Shown piece by piece: positions 25,977-34,082 of a DNA stretch of 64,000 nucleotides. The position numbers were made by a program, and so were the translations under genes. Location: contig NZ_CP119988.1 in the NCBI RefSeq assembly GCF_029338515.1, positions 1,178,001 through 1,242,000 on the forward strand, in the 5' to 3' direction. Origin of the DNA: Haloglomus litoreum (GTDB taxonomy: Archaea; Halobacteriota; Halobacteria; Halobacteriales; Haloarculaceae). How positions within the stretch are numbered: position 1 is the first letter of the stretch; every line of letters begins with the position of its first letter. The notes under the pieces were generated by a model. The model was not told where the DNA came from, did not search any database, and saw only the letters and a program-made list of their open reading frames with translations.

Positions 25977-26036
25977 GCGCCCTGTATGCGGCACAGCAGT
26001 CAGAACCTATCACCGATTGAGGATTTCGACAGAGCC
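25977..26036 (-). repeat. 60-bp dispersed repeat, copy A
   Basis: One of four 60-bp copies (others at 45241-45300, 46065-46124, 47116-47175). Read on the minus strand it begins ggctctgtcgaaatcctc and ends catacagggcgc. All four share GGCYYTGKYRAA at one end, TGATA in the middle and ATACAGGGCSC at the other end. Confidence 0.75.
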
Positions 26037-26089
26037 TCGCACATCCAATTCGAGGGCAATCGGCAGTGGACGCTGCTCCGACGAGTCGC

Positions 26090-26569
26090 TCACTCTCCCT
26101 CACACTCATCTCGGAGGTGCGAACCGAGATCGTCGATGAACTCCTCGCACCGAGGGCATTTCACCTTCTGTGGCGAGCCTCGCGAGTCGGGGCCTGAATC
26201 GCCGGTCGACATCCCGTATTCCTCTTCGAGTACGGTTCGAGCAGCATCGCGCCACGCCGGCCCGTGGCCGCCGAATCGTCGGACCAGCCCATTCGGGGTC
26301 CCGTGCTCGATGAGGTGCTCGTTCGCTTCGAGGAAGGCGTCGATGACGTCGGCCGGTGGGTGCTCTTCGAGGTGATAGACGACAACGACCTGTTTCCCGA
26401 AGCTCGCACCAGCGCCATTTCTCGCCCCCCGAATCGTGAACGAGTGGACGCCGACCGCACGATGGCGAGCCGCTACCTCGGTCGGCAGGGCCGACCCTGG
26501 GGCTGGGCCATTCGCCTCCAGGTAGTCGATCACCTCGTAGGGCGGTTCCTCGCGCGCGCCGCTGGTCAT
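26090..26569 (-). CDS. hypothetical protein with C-terminal C2HC-type zinc finger
   Basis: 159 residues from the ATG at 26569 (an upstream GTG at 26650 is possible). Unrecognised body with a mixed alpha/beta region (GKQVVVVYHLEEHPPADVID). The C-terminus is CPRCEEFIDDLGSHLRDEC, which has the spacing of a classical small zinc finger found in haloarchaeal DNA-binding proteins. It lies between copy A of the 60-bp repeat and the DUF3006 gene, on the same strand as the latter. Function unknown; DNA binding is plausible. Confidence 0.65.
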   Translation of the reverse strand: MTSGAREEPPYEVIDYLEANGPAPGSALPTEVAARHRAVGVHSFTIRGARNGAGASFGKQVVVVYHLEEHPPADVIDAFLEANEHLIEHGTPNGLVRRFGGHGPAWRDAARTVLEEEYGMSTGDSGPDSRGSPQKVKCPRCEEFIDDLGSHLRDECEGE

Positions 26570-26718
26570 GGGTGAGGCGATTCGAACGCGTCCATTTGTG
26601 TTCTTTGTCTTCGCGAGGATGTGCCTCCGGTGAGCCGCAGTGGTAGCCACGCCGGTCGGCGGCCGTCGGGGAGACGGGGCCTTGTCAGTAGGTGTGGCCG
26701 AAGATGCTCAATCGCCAC

Positions 26719-27000
26719 TCAGGGGTCGTCATCACTCGGTGGGCGCTTCGAAAGCCGATCGAAGCGGTCCTGTGCGTCGTCGATTCGTTGCTCCGATTCT
26801 ACGGGTTTGTAGTCCGCATCAACGAGCGCCCCATCAGCAACCTCGATCTCGAGCACCGCATCCGCGTGCCGTGCTGGTTGGGGGAGGTCGTGCTGGTCGA
26901 CGGCCAGTTCATACCGCTCGTCCTCGCCCGAAACCTCCAGTACCGCCAGCTCGTCTTCGAAGCGATCCAGTACCGCCGTGTAGGTGCCATCGGGAATCAT
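26719..27000 (-). CDS. DUF3006-like small protein paired with metallo-beta-lactamase lipoprotein
   Basis: 93 residues. MIPDGTYTAVLDRFEDELAV followed by VLEVSGED and a block of paired acidic strands fits DUF3006, small beta-barrel proteins of unknown role that are commonly encoded beside ComEC-like metallo-beta-lactamase proteins. Here it overlaps the lactamase-fold gene by 4 nt (26997-27000), the same pairing. The C-terminus is charged (RIDDAQDRFDRLSKRPPSDDD). Probably acts together with the lipoprotein. Confidence 0.75.
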   Translation of the reverse strand: MIPDGTYTAVLDRFEDELAVLEVSGEDERYELAVDQHDLPQPARHADAVLEIEVADGALVDADYKPVESEQRIDDAQDRFDRLSKRPPSDDDP

Positions 27001-28430
27001 GAGTACGCCTCGTTGAGTACCGTTGACCCATCATCGTCCGTGACAATGACCGTATCGCCGCCGTTGTTCCAGATCGGACTGCCCGACTCCCAGTAGAGGT
27101 CCGTCTCCGTATCGGTCCCACTCCCGGTGTGGATCGTGATCGTGGCGCCGGCCGCGAGCGTAGTCACATCGGGGATGGTGTAGGTGGCGCCGGCTTCGTC
27201 GCTGACCGTCCACCCGGAGAGGTCGAGCGGCCCGTCGCCGGTGTTCTCGAGGACGATGTACTCGTCGTTGAGATTGTCTCTGTCGCTCCCCTCGGCATCG
27301 GCGTGAACCGACGCGAGGGCGAGCTCGCCTGAGCCTGTCCCCGCGTCCGGGCTCGACGTGGCGGTCCCGCCGTCGGTGGCGACGGCTGAGGCCGTGCCCG
27401 TCGCGTCCATGACACCGCCGCCGCTGATGACGGCGCGGCGCTCGACCGCCGTCGTCGTCCCCAGCTTGACGGGCGACCCATCACGGATGCTCGTCGGCTC
27501 CGTCGGGGCCTCCTGCTGGCTTGCGACTGTCACCTCGGTCCCGTCGCTCCGCAGGACGACGTGGCCCTGCGTTGCTGTCCAGTAGGCCGGGATGTCGCGC
27601 TCGGCCAGTCGTTGGAGTGTCTCCTCGTTCGGGTGGCCGTACTGCGAATCGTACGCACTCGAGATGACGACCGCCTTCGGCTGGGCGGCATCCAGCAGCG
27701 CTCCGCTGGTCGAGCTCTTGCTTCCGTGGTGGCCCGCCTTCATTACGGTCGCCCGGAGCTGGGACCCATACTGGTCGACGAGATACGCCTCCTGGTCGTC
27801 CTCGGCGTCACCAGTGAACAGGAAGCTCGTCCCCCCGTAGGTCAGCTTGAGGACGATGCTGTTCTCGTTGCGGGCCTCGTCTTCGAGATACGGGTCCGGC
27901 GGGCCCATCACCTGCACGCTCACGTTCTCGAACGGGATGCGGTCGCCCTCGCGCGTCTCGTACAACGTGACGTCGTGGGCTTCGATCGCGTCGAGGTACT
28001 CGCTGTAGGTCTGCGTGCCGGCGGCGATACCGGGGTCGTAGACCGCGCCGATGCCGTCGGCTTCGGTCTCGAAGTAGTTGATGACAGCCGCGTTCCCGCC
28101 GATGTGGTCGGCGTCGTTGTGCGACGTAACGAGGTAGTCGATCCGGTCGATATCCTGTTGTTGCAGGTACTGCAGGACGTACTCGCCGTCGTCGTTGAAG
28201 TGCCCGGTGTCGATGAGCATCGTCTCACCTGTCGGGCCGATGACGAGCGTCGAGACGGACTGGCCGACGTTGATGAAGTGAACCTCTAGGGAGCCATCGG
28301 CAGCAGCGTCTCCCCCAGTTGGCTGTGAGGGGTCGCCCCCATCCCCAGCCGGAGCGGCGGGTGCGCTACAACCGGCCAAGACGACGAGTCCAGCACAGAC
28401 GAGTATCAGTGTTCGAGAGGAGGTAGCCAC
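26997..28430 (-). CDS. secreted lipoprotein: ComEC-like metallo-beta-lactamase domain plus lamin-tail domain
   Basis: 477 residues from a GTG at 28430. A lipobox LVVLAGC puts the lipid-attached Cys at residue 21, so the protein is outside the cell. Residues about 45-290 are a metallo-beta-lactamase fold of the ComEC/Rec2 C-terminal type: SLEVHFINVGQSVSTLV, the metal motif TSHNDADHIGG, then FTGDAEDDQEAY and KAGHHGSKSST. This domain is thought to act on DNA or other phosphodiesters. A low-complexity linker (about 330-370) leads to a lamin-tail domain (LNDEYIVLENTGDGPLDLSG, WTVSDEAGATYTIPD). Lamin-tail fusions are common in secreted nucleases. A role in handling extracellular DNA is inferred. 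Confidence 0.85.
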   Translation of the reverse strand: MATSSRTLILVCAGLVVLAGCSAPAAPAGDGGDPSQPTGGDAAADGSLEVHFINVGQSVSTLVIGPTGETMLIDTGHFNDDGEYVLQYLQQQDIDRIDYLVTSHNDADHIGGNAAVINYFETEADGIGAVYDPGIAAGTQTYSEYLDAIEAHDVTLYETREGDRIPFENVSVQVMGPPDPYLEDEARNENSIVLKLTYGGTSFLFTGDAEDDQEAYLVDQYGSQLRATVMKAGHHGSKSSTSGALLDAAQPKAVVISSAYDSQYGHPNEETLQRLAERDIPAYWTATQGHVVLRSDGTEVTVASQQEAPTEPTSIRDGSPVKLGTTTAVERRAVISGGGVMDATGTASAVATDGGTATSSPDAGTGSGELALASVHADAEGSDRDNLNDEYIVLENTGDGPLDLSGWTVSDEAGATYTIPDVTTLAAGATITIHTGSGTDTETDLYWESGSPIWNNGGDTVIVTDDDGSTVLNEAYS

Positions 28431-28525
28431 GTCTTAACAGGGCTTCGTCGGAGTTGGTCAAGAATCTGTTTACAAGGATGGCAGGGGGCCTCGGTTGCAT
28501 AGACGCGTAGAAGACACGCGCCCCG

Positions 28526-28660
28526 TCACGGCCCGACCACCACCGCGTGGCCACACCGGAGACACCGGACGATGTCCACGCCGTCTCGCTCGACGATCTC
28601 CAGCAGCGCGTGGTGCTCACCCAGCTCGGCGACCGTCGTGAGGATGCGGTCGGGCGTCAT
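28526..28660 (-). CDS. 44-residue CxxC protein
   Basis: Small protein from the ATG at 28660, ending in DIVRCLRCGHAVVVGP, a single CxxC knuckle. It begins 10 nt after the stop of the large beta-propeller gene, which makes it the probable last gene of that operon. Such mini zinc-knuckle proteins are frequent in haloarchaeal mobile elements. No function can be assigned. Confidence 0.5.
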   Translation of the reverse strand: MTPDRILTTVAELGEHHALLEIVERDGVDIVRCLRCGHAVVVGP

Positions 28661-28670
28661 CGGCCCAGCA

Positions 28671-31625
28671 TCAGGACCCACCACCCACGAGCGACTGGGC
28701 GCGCGAAACCGCCCCCGAGAGGGCCGAACTGATGCGGAAGTCGGTGAACCGGCGGACGAGCAGGTAGCCCACGCCAGCGGACAGGCCGATGCCGACGACC
28801 TGCTGCCCGGGCGTCGCACCGCCCGTGCCGACGCCGCCGCCACGGCCGCCGAGCGGCCCGCCCAGCAGCGACGACTGCTGGAGCGACTCGGTGTAGTTGA
28901 ACGTCGTGCCGTTGGCCGTGTAGTTGCCCGTGAGCGCGCCGTCGGCCGCCTCCGAAGCGTTCCCGGTCACGGCGTCGGCCACACACCACGTCGCGTAGCC
29001 GGCGGCCGTGTCGAACTGCCGGTCGCCGCTGTACGAGCTGTCCCCGTGCGAGACGTTGAACGTGAGGCTCGTCGTCTCGTAGGACGGGTCCCAGTACTCG
29101 ATGAGGAGCCCGGTCGTGCCATCCGTGAGGACACACTCGCCGGCGATGCGCGGGCCAAAGCCGTCCGATGCGGTGTACGTCACTGTCGGGCCGGGCCCAT
29201 CGTCACTGTCGCCGTCAGGGCAGGACTGGAGGTCCCCGTCGTTGTCCCGGTCGAAGGGGTCACATGGTGGGTTGAGTCCATCGGGCCCGGAGACGCTCCC
29301 GCCGCTGGTCCCGCCATCGGTCGCGATGGGCGTGGCAGTCGGCGAGGTCGCCGTGCCGGTCGCGGTCGGCGTGGCCGTGCCGCCCTGGTCGCCGACGCTG
29401 ATCAGGTAGGGGTCCGGCGCCGACTTGTTCGCGCGCCAGCCCAGCGACTCCCACCGTGTCGACCGGCCGCCGCTGGTCGCGACGACCTCGACGCGGTACG
29501 GGTCGCCGTTCGCGAGCCGGACGCTCGCTTTGCCGTAGGCGTTGATGTCCTTCTGGGCAATCTCGTTCCAGTCGCCGGGGCCGGCCGTGAACGTCGTGCC
29601 ACCCGGCAGCGGGAACTCGATGGCGCGGTCGAAGCGGTAGACCGTCAGCTCCGACATCGAGGGTGGGTAGGTCTGCTTGGCGGCCTCGTCGAGCTGGAAC
29701 TCGCGGACGAACGTCCCGCTCTCGAAGAGTGTCAGGTCAACAGTTCGCGGGGAGCCGCTGACGGTGATGGATTTCGAGGCGTTCTGGTAGCCGTCGGCGC
29801 TCGCCTGGACCGTGTACTCGCCGTCCGAGACGGCAGAGAAGCTATAACTCCCGTCGCTTGTCGCCGTGGTAGCTTTGACCACCGAACCAGATTGTCGCAA
29901 CTCGACGGTCGCATCATTAATGCCGGAGCCGTCGGCCGAGATTGTGCCGGAAACCTCTACACCGAGACTGCCAGTTGCGCTGCCCGGGTGCCCCAGCGTC
30001 CGGAGCATCGCCCGCGTCCCCGACGAGTCCTTGGTATGGTCTGTGTCTAGCGCATAGACCGAGTTGTCCACACTCCCGACATAGACCGTCCCGCCCGCGA
30101 CCGTCGGCGAGGAGTATACGGTGCTCCCAGTCGAGTAGGACCACTTCTCGTTGCCCGTCGATGCGTCGAGCGCATAGATCGAGTTGTCGTTGCTCCCGAT
30201 ATAGACCGTCCCGCCCGCGACCGTCGGCGAGGAACGAAAGTCACCCCCCGTCGAGTACGACCACTCCTCGTTGCCGGTCGATGCGTCGAGCGCATAGATC
30301 GAGTTGTCATCACTCCCGACATAGACCGTCCCGTCCGCGACCGTCGGCGAGGAGCGCACGAGGTTCCCGGTCGCGTATGACCACTCCTCGTTGCCCGTCG
30401 ATGCGTCGAGCGCGTAGAGCGAGCCGTCGTTGCTCCCGACATAGACCGTCCCGTCGGATACTGTCGGCGAGGAGCGCATGTAGCTCCCCGTCGTGTAGGA
30501 CCACTCCTCCGTGCCGGTCGATGCGTCGATCGCACGGACTGTGCCGTCGCCGACCGCGACGTATACCGTCCCGCCCGCGACCGTCGGCGAGGGGTATAAG
30601 TCGCCCCCCGCTGCATACGACCACTCCTCGTTGCCCGTCGATGCGTCGAGCGCATAGACCGAGCCGTCGTTGCTCCCGACGTATACCGTCCCGTCCACGA
30701 CCGTCGGCGAGGAACGAACGTAACTCCCCGTCGAGTAGGACCACTCCTCGTTGCCCGTCGATGCGTCCAGCGCATAGACCGAGTTGTCGTAGCTCGCGAC
30801 GTATACCGTCCCGTCCGCGACCGTCGGCGAGGAACGAATGTCGTCCCCCGTCGAGTACGACCACTCCTCGTTACCCGTCGATGCGTCCAGCGCATGGACC
30901 GAGTTGTCGTAGCTCCCGACGTATACCGTCCCGTCCGCGACCGTCGGCGAGGAGTATACGTTGCTCCCTGTCTCGTACGACCACTCCACGTTCCCAGGCG
31001 CGACCGTGGTCGTATTGTCAGCGGCAACAGGTGTGGACCCAATGGCGACTGTGCCGGTGGCCGAGAGCATTACGAGCGCGACGGCACCTAGCGCCGCAGC
31101 CTGCTCCCGCTCGACAGCAGACAGCCGACTGGTAACTCCTCGACCGACCGAGACGAGCTCGTCGAGGACCAGCTGCGGGTCCGGCCGGACGACCAGGACC
31201 AGCGCCAGCAGCGCGACCGCCCCAGCCTCCTGGACGAGGACGGCCCAGCGCAGCGTCTCGGGCAGGCCCGCGGTCGCGATAGCGTAGACGTTCGCGAGCC
31301 CGTCGAGGGCGAGCGCGGACGAGACGAGCGCGCCCAGGTGCCAGTACTGCACGCGGTCACCGTGCGTCTGGTCGCGGGCGGCCGCGACGCGCAGCGCCCA
31401 GAATATCGTCGCGACCAGCAGCGGCGTCCCAGCTGCCCACGTCGCGAGTCCGAGATGCTCGATCACGCCCGCGGAGACTGGGTTCACCTCGCGAGCCGCT
31501 GCGGCGCCGACCATCACGAGCGTCGTGACGACCGCCAGCCACGAGCCGAGATGGCCCGCTATCTCCGCGAGTCGGAGTCGCTCCCGTTCGATTCCGTTAC
31601 CGTCCGCGTGTTGGATGTCACTCAT
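28671..31625 (-). CDS. membrane-anchored eight-repeat PQQ-type beta-propeller protein
   Basis: 984 residues from the ATG at 31625. Order: four or five N-terminal membrane helices (1-200); eight repeats of 40 residues with the pattern YALDASTGNEEWSYSTG then SSPTVADGTVYVGS (about 212-528), which should fold as one eight-bladed propeller; a carboxypeptidase-regulatory-like beta sandwich (GSYSFSAVSDGEYTVQAS, about 557-628); a further beta domain; a T/A-rich linker (about 742-778); a calcium-type DRDNDGDLQSCPDGD; another beta region; and a C-terminal membrane helix (VVGIGLSAGVGYLLVRRF). The bulk is extracellular, held at both ends. Downstream end of the membrane-protein operon. A surface or vesicle-coat role is inferred; no enzyme residues are visible. 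Confidence 0.85.
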   Translation of the reverse strand: MSDIQHADGNGIERERLRLAEIAGHLGSWLAVVTTLVMVGAAAAREVNPVSAGVIEHLGLATWAAGTPLLVATIFWALRVAAARDQTHGDRVQYWHLGALVSSALALDGLANVYAIATAGLPETLRWAVLVQEAGAVALLALVLVVRPDPQLVLDELVSVGRGVTSRLSAVEREQAAALGAVALVMLSATGTVAIGSTPVAADNTTTVAPGNVEWSYETGSNVYSSPTVADGTVYVGSYDNSVHALDASTGNEEWSYSTGDDIRSSPTVADGTVYVASYDNSVYALDASTGNEEWSYSTGSYVRSSPTVVDGTVYVGSNDGSVYALDASTGNEEWSYAAGGDLYPSPTVAGGTVYVAVGDGTVRAIDASTGTEEWSYTTGSYMRSSPTVSDGTVYVGSNDGSLYALDASTGNEEWSYATGNLVRSSPTVADGTVYVGSDDNSIYALDASTGNEEWSYSTGGDFRSSPTVAGGTVYIGSNDNSIYALDASTGNEKWSYSTGSTVYSSPTVAGGTVYVGSVDNSVYALDTDHTKDSSGTRAMLRTLGHPGSATGSLGVEVSGTISADGSGINDATVELRQSGSVVKATTATSDGSYSFSAVSDGEYTVQASADGYQNASKSITVSGSPRTVDLTLFESGTFVREFQLDEAAKQTYPPSMSELTVYRFDRAIEFPLPGGTTFTAGPGDWNEIAQKDINAYGKASVRLANGDPYRVEVVATSGGRSTRWESLGWRANKSAPDPYLISVGDQGGTATPTATGTATSPTATPIATDGGTSGGSVSGPDGLNPPCDPFDRDNDGDLQSCPDGDSDDGPGPTVTYTASDGFGPRIAGECVLTDGTTGLLIEYWDPSYETTSLTFNVSHGDSSYSGDRQFDTAAGYATWCVADAVTGNASEAADGALTGNYTANGTTFNYTESLQQSSLLGGPLGGRGGGVGTGGATPGQQVVGIGLSAGVGYLLVRRFTDFRISSALSGAVSRAQSLVGGGS
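30040..30995 (-). repeat. eight tandem 120-bp coding repeats
   Basis: Inside the propeller gene. Each unit contains close variants of gaccactcctcgttgcccg, gatgcgtcgagcgcatagac and gcgaccgtcggcgagga on the plus strand. The high DNA identity between units suggests recent duplication or gene conversion, and the number may vary between strains. Confidence 0.85.
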
Positions 31626-31632
31626 GGTTGTG

Positions 31633-31923
31633 TCAGAGGCCGCCCGCCAGCGAACCGAGCAGTTCCAGAAGCTGTGCGACCACTCCGCTATCGAGCGAGA
31701 GCGCGCCCGTCGCGATGCCCGCCACCGCCCCGATGGCGAGTACGCCAGCGACCACGCTCCCGATGCGGAGCCACCGCGCGCCACCGATGAGCAGCGATGA
31801 GAGTTCGCGGCTGTACCAGAGACCAGCCAGCAGCAGCGCCACCGCGCCGACCGAGACACCACCGATGCCGAACTGGTCGAACAGGAATCCGACCGCGGCC
31901 TCCAGTAGCTCGACGACTACCAC
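31633..31923 (-). CDS. small membrane protein in vesicle/virus-like operon
   Basis: 96 residues from a GTG at 31923, chosen because a purine-rich gaggggggtg precedes it at ribosome-site distance; an upstream GTG at 31959 is also in frame. Two or three membrane segments: VSVGAVALLLAGLWY, GSVVAGVLAIGAVAGIATGAL and a C-terminal LLELLGSLAGGL. No known family. It lies between the ATPase and the beta-propeller gene. Probably a structural membrane component. Confidence 0.65.
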   Translation of the reverse strand: MVVVELLEAAVGFLFDQFGIGGVSVGAVALLLAGLWYSRELSSLLIGGARWLRIGSVVAGVLAIGAVAGIATGALSLDSGVVAQLLELLGSLAGGL

Positions 31924-32037
31924 GAACCAGCACCCCCCTCGGGCTCCCAGGTTAACCACGCGCGCGTACGGGCCCTGTCAGTGAGCTGGTACGTGGCGCC
32001 CTGGCCTCGGCTGTTCAATCCGGGGGTGGCCGCGGCC

Positions 32038-33360
32038 TCAGAGCGCATCGAGCGCCACCTCGCGTTCCGGGTAGGAGATGGAGATCTCGCCCTCGAACCC
32101 GTAGGTTCGGTATGGGTTCGGCCACGAGATCGGGACGAAGTTCATCGAGTTCCACATCACCGCCTCGCCCTTGCTGAGACCCGAGCTGTAGTTCGGGTAG
32201 ATGGGGATAGAATCGGGGAGGCCAGTCAGCGAACCCGAGGGGCGGGGCGTCTCGGGCATCGTCATCCAGAGCCGTTCCTTCTCCCGCACCGTCTCCTCGA
32301 ACGTCGCCAGCGAGTGCGACATGAAGACACAGGAGAGGTTCTTCTTCCGGGCCTTGCCGAACGCCTCGGCGAAGCCCTTCACCTTCGTCTTCGTGTCGTT
32401 GGCGTCGTTCTCCGGGCGGATGGGCAGCATGTCGCCCGCCTCGTCGATGACCGCCGTCGTCGGGTGCAGCGTCACGTCCTTCTTCGCGCGGGCGTGGACG
32501 AGCCCGTGCATCCACTCGACGAGGTCCGTGTTCTCCTCGGTGTCCTCGGCCTCCCACGCCGATGTGAACGAGGCTTCGACGAGGCGCTCACACCCCCGGA
32601 ACTTCGGATCCGGGAGCACGCCGTAGATGGCGCCCGGACAGGTCTGCTCCAGCAGGTCGACCGGGTCCGTGTACGTCAGCGTATCACGGAACACGTCCGT
32701 CGGCTCGATGGCAACCCTGGGCAGGCGGTCGTCGCGAGGGACCGCCTCAACCGTCACCTCGACACCGGCCGGCATCGCGAGCGTCGTGAACGGAGCGAGC
32801 GGGAGAATCTCGCACTCGTCCAGCGTGAGCTGCCAGAGGACGGTCTCGTTGTTGATCTCCGTCATCCGCGCGCCGGCCAGGAAGTTCGCCGCGCTCGTCT
32901 TGCCCTTCCCCGGCTTCGAGTGGGCGTGCCAGCCGATGCCGCCGTCGTCCATCGCGTCCAGCACCTCGCGATTCTCCGGTCGCGAGAGCCACTCCATCAC
33001 GCGCTGGCGGGTCTCCGGTTCGTGGTCGAACCGGCTCAGGTCGCCCCGTTCCAGTGCCCAGATGTCCGCGTCCGAGACGTGGATGAGTGCGTTCAGATAC
33101 GCCGACGGGTAGCGGTACGCCGGGTGGTTCGACGTCTCGGCGCCTTCGAGCACCTTCCAGAACGGCTTCGCACCGAAGTGCTGGTAGATGGACTCGCCGT
33201 CGTGGTGGCGATTGCCCTGTGCGTCGAGGCCGAACGTGCCGCCGCTGTCGTGGTAGTAGGCTTGCTTCGAATCGTCGTGCGACTCGAACTCCTGGCGGAC
33301 CCACTCGCGAACCTCGTCGGGACCGCCGGTACTGTCGATCTGGGTGCGTGCGTGACTCAT
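32038..33360 (-). CDS. P-loop ATPase of DNA-packaging/conjugation type
   Basis: 440 residues. Walker A is HSKPGKGKTSAAN near residue 150 and Walker B is TTAVIDEAGDMLPIR, followed by KKNLSCVFMSHSLATF, a sensor-like strand ending in SH. The order and spacing resemble the FtsK/HerA/VirD4 group of ATPases used by membrane-containing archaeal viruses and conjugative elements to pump DNA or assemble particles. It has no membrane segment. It sits in the middle of an operon of small membrane proteins, 2 nt from its upstream neighbour, as expected for an assembly or packaging motor. The exact clade needs a profile search. Confidence 0.7.
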   Translation of the reverse strand: MSHARTQIDSTGGPDEVREWVRQEFESHDDSKQAYYHDSGGTFGLDAQGNRHHDGESIYQHFGAKPFWKVLEGAETSNHPAYRYPSAYLNALIHVSDADIWALERGDLSRFDHEPETRQRVMEWLSRPENREVLDAMDDGGIGWHAHSKPGKGKTSAANFLAGARMTEINNETVLWQLTLDECEILPLAPFTTLAMPAGVEVTVEAVPRDDRLPRVAIEPTDVFRDTLTYTDPVDLLEQTCPGAIYGVLPDPKFRGCERLVEASFTSAWEAEDTEENTDLVEWMHGLVHARAKKDVTLHPTTAVIDEAGDMLPIRPENDANDTKTKVKGFAEAFGKARKKNLSCVFMSHSLATFEETVREKERLWMTMPETPRPSGSLTGLPDSIPIYPNYSSGLSKGEAVMWNSMNFVPISWPNPYRTYGFEGEISISYPEREVALDAL

Positions 33361-33362
33361 GG

Positions 33363-34082
33363 TCAGGTAGAGAGGGGGCCGTGGCTCTCGCTCACGGTCT
33401 CGACTGTTTCCTCGGCGCCCGCCTGGAGGGTGCGGACGCCGCGGTTCATGGCCGGCAGCAGCACCGTCGCGGCGAGATTCTCACGCGCCGTGCGGGCGGG
33501 CCCATCATCGGGCGGCGCGACTAGCGGGTCGTACCCCATCGGCGTGTAGCAGCAGTACTCCAGGAACGATGCCGGCAGGTGGCCCTCGGTAGCCGGCTGG
33601 AGGTCATGCACCCACAGCCGGATGGCCTCGCGGTCGGCGAAGCCGTCGAACAGCGCCAGCAGCGCCTCGCGTTGGGCGCTGTCGGTCGCCGACAACTCGG
33701 GCCGCATCGCGATGAACTTCTGGCGCTCCGGATCCGGCGTGCCGTCCTTCTCGTCGGTCTTCTCCGAGTCCGTGTACTCGTGAACGCGGTCCCGAACCCG
33801 GTGGAACGCGGTTCGGAACGCGCGGTGGAGCACCATGTCCCCCAACTGACCGCGCCGGAACTGCTCCACCTCGCCGTCGCCGACGAGATCCTCGAGCACG
33901 TCGGGCCGCAGTGCCACCGCCCGGAACCAGTCGTCGGGCAGGTAGCCCAGCGACCGCACGGCGACCTGCTGGAGCCACAGGAGCACGTCCTCGCGGGTAT
34001 CGAAGCCCGCATGGAGATGCTCGATACACTCGCGCTGGTCGGCGGCGAGCTTCCGGAGCGCCGGGCGTCGGCTCTCAGTCAT
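33363..34082 (-). CDS. hypothetical soluble protein upstream of ATPase gene
   Basis: 239 residues from the ATG at 34082. Helical and highly charged, without membrane segments or a recognised motif (for example VLLWLQQVAVRSLGYLPDDW and REAIRLWVHDLQPATEGHLP). It overlaps the preceding 592-residue gene by 8 nt and ends 2 nt before the ATPase start, so it is expressed together with them, perhaps as an ATPase partner. Function unknown. Confidence 0.7.
   Translation of the reverse strand: MTESRRPALRKLAADQRECIEHLHAGFDTREDVLLWLQQVAVRSLGYLPDDWFRAVALRPDVLEDLVGDGEVEQFRRGQLGDMVLHRAFRTAFHRVRDRVHEYTDSEKTDEKDGTPDPERQKFIAMRPELSATDSAQREALLALFDGFADREAIRLWVHDLQPATEGHLPASFLEYCCYTPMGYDPLVAPPDDGPARTARENLAATVLLPAMNRGVRTLQAGAEETVETVSESHGPLST

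Noticed and set aside
30050-30990. Tandem 120-bp repeats considered as CRISPR or satellite DNA
   Set aside because: The units are coding, in frame, without unique spacers, and give a clear PQQ-type propeller pattern.
31981-33549. 522-codon plus-strand frame opposite the ATPase and its neighbour
   Set aside because: Antisense shadow of genes with clear Walker motifs and operon overlaps.
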